Assembly: GCF_020103725.1 (NCBI RefSeq)
Contig: NZ_JAHXBG010000001.1
Coordinates: 310,001-374,000, forward strand
Direction: 5' to 3'
DNA from: Hyalangium gracile
GTDB taxonomy: Bacteria; Myxococcota; Myxococcia; Myxococcales; Myxococcaceae
DNA: 64,000 nucleotides
The notes under the pieces were generated by a model that did not search any database, was not told the origin of the DNA, and saw nothing but the letters and a program-made list of their open reading frames with translations. This document shows positions 1-9,210 of this stretch, one piece after another. The position numbers and the translations under genes were made by a program. Position 1 is the stretch's first letter. Every line of letters starts with the position of its first letter.

Positions 1-3000
1 GAGCCTGACGCCGACGAACATGATGGCCGCCACGTCAGCATCCCCTGGCCCCCTCACGACCAGCCGCTGTGCGAGGGCAACTCCTTGCTCGAAGGCCTGT
101 CGTGCTCCTTCCAGCTCCCTTCTGGCCCTCAACACGGCTCCCAGCGCGTAGTGCATGGCTGACAACTCGCGCTCCGATTCAGCGCTGTCGGGGAGCTTCT
201 CCGCCAGTGCCTGGTAGGCCATCAGCCCCTGCTCGAGAGTGAGACTCGCTTCTTCGAGTTGGCCCCGCGCGCTCAGCGTCTTTCCCAGCTTGTACAGGCA
301 CAAGGCCACGGCCGCCTGCCGCGCAAGATTGTCCGCTTCACGCTTCGCCAGCTGCCGACGAATCTCCAGCTCCTGCTCGAAGACTCGACATGCCTCCTCG
401 ACCTCCCCTCGCACCCTCAGCACGAGCCCCAATCGATCCAGAAGGGTACACACCGCCTCTTGCCTCTGAACATCGTCCTTCTCTAGCGCCACGAGCTTCT
501 GACATGCCTGGAGCCCGAGGACGTAAGCGGAGCGCGCCCCATCCAGCTCTGCCTGTGCGCACAGCACGTTTCCAAGCATCGTCGCTCTCTCACCCACGTC
601 ATCCAGCCATCGGACGTTATCCGGCTCCCGCTCCGTCAACCGCACCACGATCTCCAACGACTCTTCCAAGCACGGCCGCGCCAGACTCAACAGTCTCTGC
701 GGGATATGCCACTCCGCCAGTCTCTGCAGTCGAACGGAGACAGCATGCTGCAACCAGGCGTTGCTCGGCTCCCGCTCCAGCAATCGCCGCGCTGTCTCCA
801 GCTCCAAATCGAGGGCCTCGAATGGCCGCACCGTCTCCACTCGGATTCCGAGGTCGCGGAGAGTGACAGTCACCTCCCGATGCCACCACCTGACGGCACG
901 CATCTCCTGCGCCACCAGTCCTTGACGAATCTCCAGGGCCCGCTGGAAGGCCTCACGCGCCTCCTGGGGGTTCCCTTGCGCGCTCATCACGGTCCCGGAC
1001 CGCTCCAAGGCCACGGCTACATCCAGCTGCCGCCCGGCATGGGTCGGCTCCCCGTCCAACAGACGCTGACGGATCTTCAGCGCCTGCTGGAAGACGCGCC
1101 GAGCCTTCACCAGGACTCCCAGGGAGCTCAACACAGCTCCCAGCTTGCTCAGGCTCACGGACACATCCCGCCGCCACTCGATGTTGTCTGGCCGCGCCTT
1201 CTCCAGTTGCTGACGCAGCTTCAGCGCCTGCTCGAATGACCGTCGAGCCTTCTTCAGCCCGCCCTGCGCCTTCTGCACTGTCCCCAGCTTCTCGAGACTC
1301 GCCGCGATGCCGCGCATCCACGCCAGGTTGTCCGGCTCCCGCTCCGTCAGCTGTCGGCAGATCTCCAGGGCCTGCTCGTAGCTCTTGTGAGCCTCCGTCC
1401 AATGTCCCTGGGCGCTGAAGACATCCCCTCTCCTGGTCAAGCTCCCCGAGATGTCCGCCTGCCACTGCGCCTTGTCCGGCTCTCGCTCCGCCAACTGACG
1501 CGCACACCCGAGCGCTTGCTCGAAGACCTCTCGCGCGCTTCTCAGACTGCCCCGGCGGAGGTACAGATCGCCCAGGCACCACGACAGGAGGGTTCGAGCT
1601 GGAGTCAGAACCCTTCGGCAGTGGTTCCAGACCGAGGTCACGTGAGCCTCGCGCTCCACTGACAGGTAGTCCCACGCGGGGTGCGACTCCTCTTGCATGA
1701 CCATCCAGAACTCGCTCGAGGCCTCTGGAAACAAGCCGCACATTCCCACCAGCAGGGCGTGCTGGATCTCCTCCAGCTCCTGTCCCCTGATGCGCCACCG
1801 GGTCCACGCCGCGATGAGCGGATGGATCACCACCTCCTCACGCCTCGCCCCACCGCTCTGGCCCAGGCCCAGGAGGGCCAGGTCCTTCGTGAGCCGCGCC
1901 AGGGCGAACCCAATCTTGTTCAGGTCGGTCGTCTGTCCCCTCGCCTTCAGCAGTCGGGCCAGCAGCTTGCGGTCGATGGGTACTCCGGGCTCCAGGAAGG
2001 CGGCAATCCGAAGCAGGTGCCACGCGAGCGCATCCACTTCCGTTCCGGAGTCGAGCTGCTTCCGGCTCAGCTCGTAGGTCGCGGCTATCGATCGATCGTG
2101 GTCCCTGACTTCCTCGGCGGCATGCTCCTTGGCGGCCTCCAGCTCATCCACCAGCTCCTTTTCGGGGAGAGACTCCCGGTACTCCGAGATGGAGAGGCCT
2201 CCTCGGCGGAGGTAGGCCCCCGCCAGCCAGAGGGCCAGCGGATGTCCCCCCAGTACATCCGAGGCAAGCTCCCTCGCGGCCTGCTGCTCGCCGGGCTCCA
2301 GTGTCTCCAGGCCAGCCCTCCCGCCCAGCAGCTCGAGCGCGGAGTCCGCATCCAGCCGGTCCACCGCGAAGCCTCGCGCCCAGGGGATGTCCCGCATTCG
2401 AGTCGTGATCAGCAGGCTCACGCCGGGCTGGTTCACGGGCCATATCTCCCGGCCCTGAAGCTCCAGGCGGTCCCCGAAGCGAGCCGCCAGCTCTTCCCGA
2501 GAGTCCGCCTGGACGTCATCCAAGATGATCAACCGGGGCCCCAGGGCGGGGGCACTCAGCTGATGCGCGAATGCCAGGGCCGCATCTTCATCTCGAAGCA
2601 TCGGGCGCTCAGGAGACAGCTTGCGAGCAAAATCCGCCCAGATCTCCAGAGGCGTATGCTTCTTCACGAGAGCGAAGAAGATGCCGCCGGAGTACTCCTC
2701 CCGGTAGCGATACGCGTACTCCATGACGAGCCGGGACTTGCCAATACCCCCAGCTCCGTGGACGAAGACAGGGCTCAGGTTCCCGTCTTTCCGCGCCGTC
2801 GTGTCCTTCCCCCGCAGCATCGCATCCAGCTCTCTCAGGGACTGGTCGCGCCCCTTGAAGTCCGCCTGGAGACTCCTGGCCGGGATGCCTATGAACGGTG
2901 CCCCCTTGTCGGTCGTTGCGTTCCCGAAGCCAGGGGACCCTTCGGCGTCGAAAGCCGGGGAGGGAAGGTGTTGACGCAGGAAGGCCAGCAAGCACTCCGC

Positions 3001-3999
3001 CGAGGCACGAGCCGCGAAGGGCTTGAAGTCGTCCTGCTTGTCCGAGTCTCCAAAGTCCGCCACCCCCTTCATCACGAGCATGTAGGGAATGTTCTGTTGG
3101 TGCGCGAGCGCACCGATGGCCGACGCCTCCATCTCCAGGCCCAGCACCGCGCGCATCGACCGAGCAAGCTTTTCGAAGACCCTCGGGTCGCTCACCACCT
3201 GGCTGCCGGTACCGATAGGCCCCACGTGCACCTTGAAGGGCGGGGGCTCTGGCAGCCCGTCCGGATAGCGACTCAGCTTCTCCTCGATATACACCCGACC
3301 TTCGACCGTGAGTGCCAGGTCTCCGCGCTGAAGCCACCCCCGCTCCCGGAGCGTGGGGATGACCTTCTCTCCATAGTCGGGGCACTTCTTCCGCCGGTCC
3401 GGGTGTTGTCTCGGGTCCTGTCCCGCGAAGAGCACCGCGAGCACCCAGTCCTGCTGGGAGTCGAGGGGCCTCGGGCGCTGGCTCAGCCAGGCACCGGGAG
3501 GCTCGGGCTGGAACGACTCCGCGCATTGCTTCCAACGCCCGTTGAGCTGGTACTGAAGCATGTCGGCCCACATGCGAGCCTGCTTGTGGCCACGCTCATC
3601 CTCCTCGATCACCAGCTTGCCGGTGTCATAGGTCCAGAGACGGTTCGCGATGATGACATCGCCCAGTCTGACCATCCCCTTGCGCCCCGCGCACACACCA
3701 CACATGGCCAGGCATCGGGGTGCGTAGGCATGAACGAGCGGGGCCGCCGCCGCCGCGGTTGCCACCCCGCCCATCTCCAACGCCCGGGTCACCGCCACAC
3801 GAAGCGTGCCCCCATCCTCTGCCTGAAAGGTACGAAAGGCCACCTCGAGGCCCGTAGGAGCTACCTCCCTCTGCCAGCTGCTCCCGGGCAACGCGCCACT
3901 GTCCACCTCCAGCACCGCGTCGTACTCAAGCAGGAGAGCGGTGACGATGAGCACGTCCACCGTTGCCGTCGATCGCTGCGCTGTCACCGGCGCGCTCAA
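1..3999 (-). CDS. PNP-type nucleosidase/STAND NTPase/TPR protein (NLR-like), C-terminus beyond window
   Basis: The frame stays open to the left edge, giving 1333 residues without a stop. Residues about 14-335 read as a phosphorylase-superfamily (PNP/MTA-SAH nucleosidase) domain with VDVLIVTALLLEYDAVL, GDVIIANRLW, LEMEASAIG and KGVADFGD. A STAND-type NTPase follows, with Walker A GAGGIGKS at 415-422 and Walker B LIILDDV near 490-496, then helical repeats. From about residue 800 there are roughly ten TPR-like repeats of 45-50 residues with motifs such as FEQALEI and LEKLGTV. In the family, such phosphorylase domains act as effectors that cleave nucleotides (for example ATP in Detocs and related immune systems), while the STAND/TPR part senses and oligomerises. 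Start: TTG at 3999 behind GGAGG; GTG at 3960 is an alternative; an in-frame TGA at 4015-4017 bounds it. A role in phage defence is inference. It is divergent from the acyl-CoA dehydrogenase gene. Confidence 0.87.
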   Translation of the reverse strand, partial: MSAPVTAQRSTATVDVLIVTALLLEYDAVLEVDSGALPGSSWQREVAPTGLEVAFRTFQAEDGGTLRVAVTRALEMGGVATAAAAAPLVHAYAPRCLAMCGVCAGRKGMVRLGDVIIANRLWTYDTGKLVIEEDERGHKQARMWADMLQYQLNGRWKQCAESFQPEPPGAWLSQRPRPLDSQQDWVLAVLFAGQDPRQHPDRRKKCPDYGEKVIPTLRERGWLQRGDLALTVEGRVYIEEKLSRYPDGLPEPPPFKVHVGPIGTGSQVVSDPRVFEKLARSMRAVLGLEMEASAIGALAHQQNIPYMLVMKGVADFGDSDKQDDFKPFAARASAECLLAFLRQHLPSPAFDAEGSPGFGNATTDKGAPFIGIPARSLQADFKGRDQSLRELDAMLRGKDTTARKDGNLSPVFVHGAGGIGKSRLVMEYAYRYREEYSGGIFFALVKKHTPLEIWADFARKLSPERPMLRDEDAALAFAHQLSAPALGPRLIILDDVQADSREELAARFGDRLELQGREIWPVNQPGVSLLITTRMRDIPWARGFAVDRLDADSALELLGGRAGLETLEPGEQQAARELASDVLGGHPLALWLAGAYLRRGGLSISEYRESLPEKELVDELEAAKEHAAEEVRDHDRSIAATYELSRKQLDSGTEVDALAWHLLRIAAFLEPGVPIDRKLLARLLKARGQTTDLNKIGFALARLTKDLALLGLGQSGGARREEVVIHPLIAAWTRWRIRGQELEEIQHALLVGMCGLFPEASSEFWMVMQEESHPAWDYLSVEREAHVTSVWNHCRRVLTPARTLLSWCLGDLYLRRGSLRSAREVFEQALGCARQLAEREPDKAQWQADISGSLTRRGDVFSAQGHWTEAHKSYEQALEICRQLTEREPDNLAWMRGIAASLEKLGTVQKAQGGLKKARRSFEQALKLRQQLEKARPDNIEWRRDVSVSLSKLGAVLSSLGVLVKARRVFQQALKIRQRLLDGEPTHAGRQLDVAVALERSGTVMSAQGNPQEAREAFQRALEIRQGLVAQEMRAVRWWHREVTVTLRDLGIRVETVRPFEALDLELETARRLLEREPSNAWLQHAVSVRLQRLAEWHIPQRLLSLARPCLEESLEIVVRLTEREPDNVRWLDDVGERATMLGNVLCAQAELDGARSAYVLGLQACQKLVALEKDDVQRQEAVCTLLDRLGLVLRVRGEVEEACRVFEQELEIRRQLAKREADNLARQAAVALCLYKLGKTLSARGQLEEASLTLEQGLMAYQALAEKLPDSAESERELSAMHYALGAVLRARRELEGARQAFEQGVALAQRLVVRGPGDADVAAIMFVGVRL

Positions 4000-4129
4000 G
4001 GAGCCTCCTCGGAATCACCGCCAAGATACCGTGAGTCCCGCCTGAAGCCTCTCCGAGCCTCATGGCGGCGAATGTCTCCTGGAAGCTCACGGGACCTACT
4101 AGGGTATCCCTCCCAGGGAAGGAGCCCCG

Positions 4130-5368
4130 ATGAACTTCGAGCCGAGCGCAAAGGCCAAGGACTACCTCGAGCGCGTGCGGCGCTTCATGCGCGAGAACAT
4201 CGTCCCCGTGGAGGCGAAATACTGGGAGGAGGTCCGCGCCACCAACCCCACCGGTGACTGGCGGCAGTGGAAGATCCACCCGCTCATGGAGCACCTGAAG
4301 AAGCAGGCCAGGGCCGAGGGGCTCTGGAACCTCTTCCTTCCGGACGCCCAGCTCGGCGCGGGCCTCTCCACGCTGGAGTACGCCCCCATCGCCGAGGAGA
4401 CCGGGCGCAGCCTCATGGCCCCCGAGGTCTTCAACTGCAACGCCCCCGACACCGGCAACATGGAGGTGCTCTGGCGCTACGGCTCCGAGGAGCAGAAGCA
4501 GCGCTGGCTCACGCCCCTGCTGGCCGGGGAGATCCGCTCCGTCTTCTGCATGACCGAGCCGGATGTCGCCTCGTCGGACGCCACGAACATGCAGGCCACC
4601 GCCGTCGTCGAGGGCGACGAAGTCGTGCTCAACGGCAAGAAGTGGTGGACCAGCGGACTGGGAGACCCTCGGGCCCGCGTCGCCATCTTCATGGCCCACA
4701 CCCCGGACTCCAGCGCGGGCCGCCACCACCAGCACTCCATGGTGCTCGTCCCCCTGGACACCCCGGGCGTCGAGGTCCGCCGGATGCTGTCCGTGTACGG
4801 CGACTACGACGCGCCCCACGGGCACGGAGAGGTGCACTTCAACCAGGTGCGCGTCCCGGTCTCCAACATCATCGCCGGCCCCGGCAAGGGCTTCGAGATC
4901 GCCCAGGGCCGCCTCGGTCCCGGACGCATCCACCACTGCATGCGCTGCATCGGCGCGGCGGAGCGCTCGCTCGAGCTGATGATCGACCGGGGCATGCAGC
5001 GCCAGGCCTTCGGCAAGCCCCTGCTCAACCTGGGCGGCAACCGCGAGCATGTCGCCGAGGCCCGCATCGCCATCGACCAGGCCCGCCTGCTCACCCTGTA
5101 TGCCGCCTGGAAGCTGGATGAGCTGGGCGCGCTCGGGGCGATGACGGAGATCTCCGCCATCAAGGTGGTGGCGCCCAACGTGCTGATGAAGGTGGTGGAT
5201 GACGCCATCCAGCTCCACGGCGGCGCGGGGCTCTGCCAGGACACGCCGCTCCCCGGCTTCTTCGCCCAGGCCCGCAGCCTCCGCCTGGCCGACGGTCCGG
5301 ACGAGGTCCACAAGGGCCTCATCGCCCGCCTCGAGCTGTCCAAGCGCGGCTTCTCCCGGAAGGAGTAG
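4130..5368 (+). CDS. acyl-CoA dehydrogenase (ACAD10/11-like)
   Basis: This 412-residue flavoenzyme is predicted to oxidise acyl-CoA thioesters to enoyl-CoA and pass electrons to electron-transfer flavoprotein. The FAD-binding middle domain shows [16 protein letters not shown] and the following [17 protein letters not shown] stretch. The C-terminal helical domain contains RQAFGKPL and [16 protein letters not shown]. Length is typical for the family, and the pattern fits the ACAD10/11-like branch, though substrate length cannot be read from sequence. ATG at 4130 follows GGAAGGAG. The kinase gene starts 12 bases after its stop, so the two are probably cotranscribed. The membrane Fe-S protein at 54799 could belong to the same electron route, but it is far away. 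Confidence 0.95.
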   Translation: MNFEPSAKAKDYLERVRRFMRENIVPVEAKYWEEVRATNPTGDWRQWKIHPLMEHLKKQARAEGLWNLFLPDAQLGAGLSTLEYAPIAEETGRSLMAPEVFNCNAPDTGNMEVLWRYGSEEQKQRWLTPLLAGEIRSVFCMTEPDVASSDATNMQATAVVEGDEVVLNGKKWWTSGLGDPRARVAIFMAHTPDSSAGRHHQHSMVLVPLDTPGVEVRRMLSVYGDYDAPHGHGEVHFNQVRVPVSNIIAGPGKGFEIAQGRLGPGRIHHCMRCIGAAERSLELMIDRGMQRQAFGKPLLNLGGNREHVAEARIAIDQARLLTLYAAWKLDELGALGAMTEISAIKVVAPNVLMKVVDDAIQLHGGAGLCQDTPLPGFFAQARSLRLADGPDEVHKGLIARLELSKRGFSRKE

Positions 5369-5380
5369 ACTGCCGTCTCC

Positions 5381-6796
5381 ATGTCCTCGACCGCGCCAGA
5401 GCCCGCTTTCGTTCCTCCAGGCGAGGTGCTGGGCTCCTGGCGCGTGACGGGCTGGGGAGGCAACGGCGTCCATGGGGCCGTCTACCGTGGGGAGCGCGCG
5501 GACGGAGCGCCCGAGCCAGCGGGCCCCGTGGCCATCAAGGTCGCCCTGCTCCCGAGAGACCCCGAGTTCGCCCGCGAGGTGGAGGTGCTCTCCGCCCTGC
5601 GCCACCCCAGCATCCCGCGCCTGTGGGACTCCGGCGAGTGGCAGCACTACCTGGGCACGCGGCACCCCTACATCGTCATGGAGTGGGTGGAAGGCACGCC
5701 GCTGTACGCGTGGGCCTGGCGGAACTGCATCAGCTCCCAGCAGGTGCTCCAGCTCCTGGCCCAGCTCGCGAGCGCGCTCGCCGCCATCCACGCTCGAGGC
5801 GCCGTCCACCGCGACCTCAAGGGAGGCAACATCCTGGTGCGGCACAGCGACAGCCGCGCCATCCTCATCGACTTCGGCTCCTGTCTCCCTCCGGAAGCCG
5901 CCCACCTGACGCAGCCAGGAGAGATACCCGGCACGCCCGCCTATCATCCTCCCGAGGTGGCGCTGTTCCCGCTGCGCACCCAGGGGGATGCCAAGGCGCG
6001 ATACGTCGCGGGACCGGCGGATGACATCTATGCGCTGGGCGTCACCGCCTACCGGCTCGTCACCGGCAGGTACCCGGAGGCGGGCGAGCGCTTCCGGGAC
6101 AAGGCAGGCACCTGGCAGGCCCGCGAGCTGTGGTCGCCTTCGCCCGACTTCATCAATCACCGGGTGGAGCCGCGCCTCAACGCGCTGATCCTGCGCATGC
6201 TCTCGGCCCGCCCCGAGGAGCGCGGCACCGCGGCGGAGCTGGCCGAGGCGCTGGAGCAGGCCGCGCGACAGCCGCTCCCGGAGAGCACCCAGCCGCTGTT
6301 CGAGCCGCAGCCGCCCGCCGAGCCCGGCAGGCCTCACGGACCGGTGCGCCTCTGGCGGCCCCTGCTGGCGATGGCCGCCGCGATCCTGGCGCTGGTCGCG
6401 GAGACGTGGTGGACCTCGCCCAGGCACGGGGTGGAGAAGCCCGCTCTGGCCCGGCACGACGCGACCGGGGCGGGCGACCAGAACGGAGGCGCGGCGAGAC
6501 TCGGCGATACGGCGCAGCCTGTGGCCACCGAGAGCTCCTCGGCCCCCACCGCGCGGGAGGCGATGACGGGGGAGTCCTTCCTGCTGCCTCGGCCTGATCA
6601 GGCGCAGCCCGATACGCGAGGACAATGCCCTCGCAAGCGCCAGGTCGCCATCAACGGGCGATGCTGGGGGATCCTCAAGCTGGCCCGCGAGGAGTGCGAG
6701 GACCTCAGCGGTCAGCTCCTCAATGACACGTGCTACGTCCCCGTCCTCCCGCCGGGCCGGCGCGCCCCCACCTCCCATCCTCCGCCCAAGCCCTGA
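5381..6796 (+). CDS. transmembrane serine/threonine protein kinase with four-cysteine tail (copy 1)
   Basis: Hanks-type kinase, 471 residues. The glycine-rich loop is GWGGNGVHGAVYRG (24-37), the ATP lysine is K53 in VAIKVAL, the helix-C glutamate is about E68, the catalytic loop is HRDLKGGN with D145, and the metal site is DFG with D164. A GTPAYHPPE activation segment follows. One membrane helix lies near 325-345. The extracytoplasmic tail ends with a conserved block holding four cysteines (GQCP, GRCW, ECE, TCY) and a Pro-rich end. The same tail closes the kinases at 35728 and 45715, so this is a local paralogous family, and this copy has an intact catalytic core. It probably shares a transcript with the preceding acyl-CoA dehydrogenase gene. 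The substrate is unknown. Confidence 0.93.
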   Translation: MSSTAPEPAFVPPGEVLGSWRVTGWGGNGVHGAVYRGERADGAPEPAGPVAIKVALLPRDPEFAREVEVLSALRHPSIPRLWDSGEWQHYLGTRHPYIVMEWVEGTPLYAWAWRNCISSQQVLQLLAQLASALAAIHARGAVHRDLKGGNILVRHSDSRAILIDFGSCLPPEAAHLTQPGEIPGTPAYHPPEVALFPLRTQGDAKARYVAGPADDIYALGVTAYRLVTGRYPEAGERFRDKAGTWQARELWSPSPDFINHRVEPRLNALILRMLSARPEERGTAAELAEALEQAARQPLPESTQPLFEPQPPAEPGRPHGPVRLWRPLLAMAAAILALVAETWWTSPRHGVEKPALARHDATGAGDQNGGAARLGDTAQPVATESSSAPTAREAMTGESFLLPRPDQAQPDTRGQCPRKRQVAINGRCWGILKLAREECEDLSGQLLNDTCYVPVLPPGRRAPTSHPPPKP

Positions 6797-6815
6797 GCGC
6801 CTCTCTGGAGCGCTC
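6795..6815 (+). terminator. possible hairpin terminator after kinase copy 1
   Basis: GAGCGC (6795-6800) pairs with GCGCTC (6810-6815) across a 9-base loop, overlapping the kinase stop codon. There is no U-run, so this is a weak call. Confidence 0.3.
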
Positions 6816-6905
6816 GGGGTCGGCGAGACGCTGCAGCTCACCGCGACCGGCACCTTCTCGGACTCGTCCCGACAGGAGCTCACCGCGTCGGTGCTGGCAG
6901 CTTCC
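6811..6905 (+). pseudogene. fragment of a bacterial Ig-like (Big2) domain
   Basis: Read on the plus strand from 6814, the segment encodes GVGETLQLTATGTFSDSS and then RQELTASV. This matches the opening of a Big2-type Ig-like domain, whose usual pattern is a Gly-Glu pair, a Leu/Thr strand, then a DGS/DSS turn. No start codon or signal peptide belongs to it, and the similarity ends near 6905. It looks like the scrap of a lost surface-protein gene left between the kinase and the convergent START-like gene. The match is by eye and short. Confidence 0.5.
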
Positions 6906-6941
6906 CTGACGGGCCGGGGAGCGACCACGCGAGGACCGTGC

Positions 6942-7913
6942 TCATCGTCCCGCCTCGTGGGTGAGGCGGGACGGCATGACGCGAGCGCGCGGCGCGGCCC
7001 GACGCGGCGACAGCATCGGAGGCAGCCAGAGCAGCAGGACGACTCCGAGGACCAGGATGCCTCCGACGGCGAGCGGCGGCTGCGCGAACGTCAGGATCTG
7101 GAAGACGATGCCCGCCGCCGCGAACGCCGCGAGTGCCCAGAGCCACCGCTCATGCCGGACCACTCGCACGAGCGACACGATGAAGAGGGCGAAGGTGACC
7201 GTCCACAGCACCGGGTGCGCGGTGTCGGCCACCTCGGACACCCGGCCGCCTTCGGCCCGCTGCTCGAGCGTCTCCATCATCTTGCGCTCCATGACGAAGT
7301 GCATCGGCTCGAAGAGGGCATGATCGAAGGTCGAGCCCAGGAAGGCCCGCGTTCCCCCCGCCCTGCCGCGGATCAGCAACCGCGTGGCCCCCTCTCCGAG
7401 CGGCTCGAGGATGAAGGACCAGCTTCCGTTGTACGGCTCGGTGGGCGGCGTGCCGTACTGCCGGGTGACGAACCCGAGCACCCGTCCCGGATCGATCCGG
7501 GCCAGCAGCGCGTGCCCCTGCCCGTCGAGCTTCTCGGGAGGATACATCCACAGCTTGTCGCCCACCTTCCATGCCTGGAACTCGGGATGCACGCGGTCGG
7601 CGTTCTCCATCCGGGTGCCCACGAGGTCCTCGAGCACCTCGTAGCTGTAGAAGCCGCCCCGGTCCTGGCCCAGCTGCGCCAGCCACGGCCACACCTTCTC
7701 CGGGGGCGCCTGGATGGTGATGGCGCGCGTGCTCGTGGCCTGATCGCGAGCATCGGGCACGAGCTCATCCCCAGGCAGCGACCTGCGCTGCTCCGCGTCC
7801 GTGGCGCCCCAGACGAGATACCAGGGACGGACTCCCAGGAAGAAGCCCACGAAGAGCGCGGCCGTCGTGAGGACGAGCGCGGCGAGGCGGCGGAGGGAGT
7901 CGGGCAGGCGCAT
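6942..7913 (-). CDS. SRPBCC (START-like) membrane protein
   Basis: Protein of 323 residues. It opens with a membrane helix (about 10-28) and then a SRPBCC/polyketide-cyclase-like region, including [20 protein letters not shown] and [20 protein letters not shown], the usual hydrophobic-ligand-binding fold. About three further membrane helices lie near 225-300, followed by a basic end. The bound ligand and function are unknown. The start ATG at 7913 sits behind GGGAGG. It converges with the kinase at 5381 and is divergent from the epimerase gene; the roughly 190 bases at 7914-8103 hold both upstream regions and no other gene that I can see. Confidence 0.85.
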   Translation of the reverse strand: MRLPDSLRRLAALVLTTAALFVGFFLGVRPWYLVWGATDAEQRRSLPGDELVPDARDQATSTRAITIQAPPEKVWPWLAQLGQDRGGFYSYEVLEDLVGTRMENADRVHPEFQAWKVGDKLWMYPPEKLDGQGHALLARIDPGRVLGFVTRQYGTPPTEPYNGSWSFILEPLGEGATRLLIRGRAGGTRAFLGSTFDHALFEPMHFVMERKMMETLEQRAEGGRVSEVADTAHPVLWTVTFALFIVSLVRVVRHERWLWALAAFAAAGIVFQILTFAQPPLAVGGILVLGVVLLLWLPPMLSPRRAAPRARVMPSRLTHEAGR

Positions 7914-8103
7914 ACCCCTCCCGGTAGCAACCCTCGCGCCAGGGACACCTGTCCGCGGAGGCCCGCGTCTTCAGGGCCATGGACTCTCGGGGGAGCCCAG
8001 GAGCGCCTGCCTGCCCGCGCATTTCCTGCGCGACAGAGCGCTGGACGGGCGCACCTTGCGCTACCGCGCCCTGCGCGTGACGGGTACTGTCCGCCCCGCT
8101 CCC

Positions 8104-9180
8104 ATGAACCCCACCGTCATCACCGCGCTGACCGTCGAGCCGCTGGACCTGCCGCTCACCGAGCCGTTCGCCATCGCCACCGGCGCGCAGCACGTGGCCC
8201 ACAACGTCCTCGTGCGCCTCACGCTCGCCGACGGCACCACCGGCCTGGGCGAGGCCGCGCCCTTCACCGCCGTCAGCGGCGAGACGCAGGCCCGCACGCT
8301 CGCCGCCATCCAGTCCGTGCGCGAGCGGCTCATCGGCCAGGAGGCCCGCTCGTGGCGTCCGCTGTCCGCGTGGCTCACGGAGGCGCTGCCCGGTGAGCCG
8401 TCGGCCCGCTGCGGCCTGGAGACGGCGCTGCTCGACGCGCTGGCCCGCCACCACCGCGTGCCCCTGTGGGTCTTCTTCGGCGGCGCCGGCACGGAGCTGG
8501 ACATCGACATGACGGTGACGGCCGGAGACCGCGCGCACGCCGAGTCCTCCGCTCGCGCCATCCTCGCTCGCGGCATCACCACCCTGAAGGTGAAGGTCGG
8601 CGCCCTGTCTCCCGAGCAGGACGTGGAGCGGCTCGTGGCCATCCACCAGGTGGCGCCCCAGGCGCGGCTCTTCGCCGACGCCAACGGCGGCTACACCGTG
8701 CCCCAGGCCCGGGCCTTCCTCTCCGGGCTGGAGCGCGCGGGCGTGCCGCTCTCCCTCTTCGAGCAGCCCGTCCCCGCCGAGGACCTGGCCGGCCTGGCCG
8801 AGCTCACCCGCGGCTCGCGCATCCCCATCTGCGCCGACGAGTCCGCCCGCTCCGCCGAGGACGTGCTGCGCCTCATCCGCGAGCGCGCCGCCACCGGCAT
8901 CAACATCAAGACCATGAAGTGCGGCGTGGTCGAGTCCCTGATGATGTGGCACCTGGCCCGCGCCGCCGGCATGGAGCTCATGATTGGCGGCATGGTGGAG
9001 AGCGCGCTGGCCATGAGCTGCTCGGCCCACCTGGCCGCGGGCCTGGGCGGCTTCCACTACGCGGACCTCGACACGCCCCTGTTCATCGCGAAGCACCCCT
9101 TCCGCGGCGGCTACCGGCAGCAGGGCTCCCGGGTGAGCATCGCGGACGTCACCTCGGGCCACGGCGTGGAGCTGGCCTGA
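8104..9180 (+). CDS. dipeptide epimerase (enolase superfamily)
   Basis: Protein of 358 residues with the muconate-lactonising/dipeptide epimerase layout: an N-terminal capping domain, then a barrel. The KxK motif is K162/K164 in LKVKVG, the metal ligands are D192 (FADANGGY), E220 (FEQPV) and D245 (ICADES), and the opposing acid-base lysine is K269 in NIKTMKCG. This arrangement fits L-Ala-D/L-Glu or related dipeptide epimerases, probably for peptidoglycan peptide recycling; exact dipeptide specificity cannot be read. The ATG at 8104 is chosen because homologous sequence begins there; the frame is open further upstream but lacks domain content. Confidence 0.92.
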   Translation: MNPTVITALTVEPLDLPLTEPFAIATGAQHVAHNVLVRLTLADGTTGLGEAAPFTAVSGETQARTLAAIQSVRERLIGQEARSWRPLSAWLTEALPGEPSARCGLETALLDALARHHRVPLWVFFGGAGTELDIDMTVTAGDRAHAESSARAILARGITTLKVKVGALSPEQDVERLVAIHQVAPQARLFADANGGYTVPQARAFLSGLERAGVPLSLFEQPVPAEDLAGLAELTRGSRIPICADESARSAEDVLRLIRERAATGINIKTMKCGVVESLMMWHLARAAGMELMIGGMVESALAMSCSAHLAAGLGGFHYADLDTPLFIAKHPFRGGYRQQGSRVSIADVTSGHGVELA

Positions 9181-9210
9181 GGCGCGCGGCGCTCCGGCTC
9201 CAGGAGCCCG

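Noticed and set aside
1681-4257. Long plus-strand frame opposite the STAND gene
   Set aside because: The minus strand shows recognisable domains throughout; the plus frame has none.
3926-6928. Very long minus-strand open frame across the acyl-CoA dehydrogenase and kinase
   Set aside because: It is antisense to two clear genes and its content is Arg/Gly/Val-rich low complexity; high GC removes stops from opposite frames.
7801-8103. Upstream extension of the dipeptide epimerase
   Set aside because: The extension overlaps the start of the divergent START-like gene and carries no domain; the family begins at 8104.
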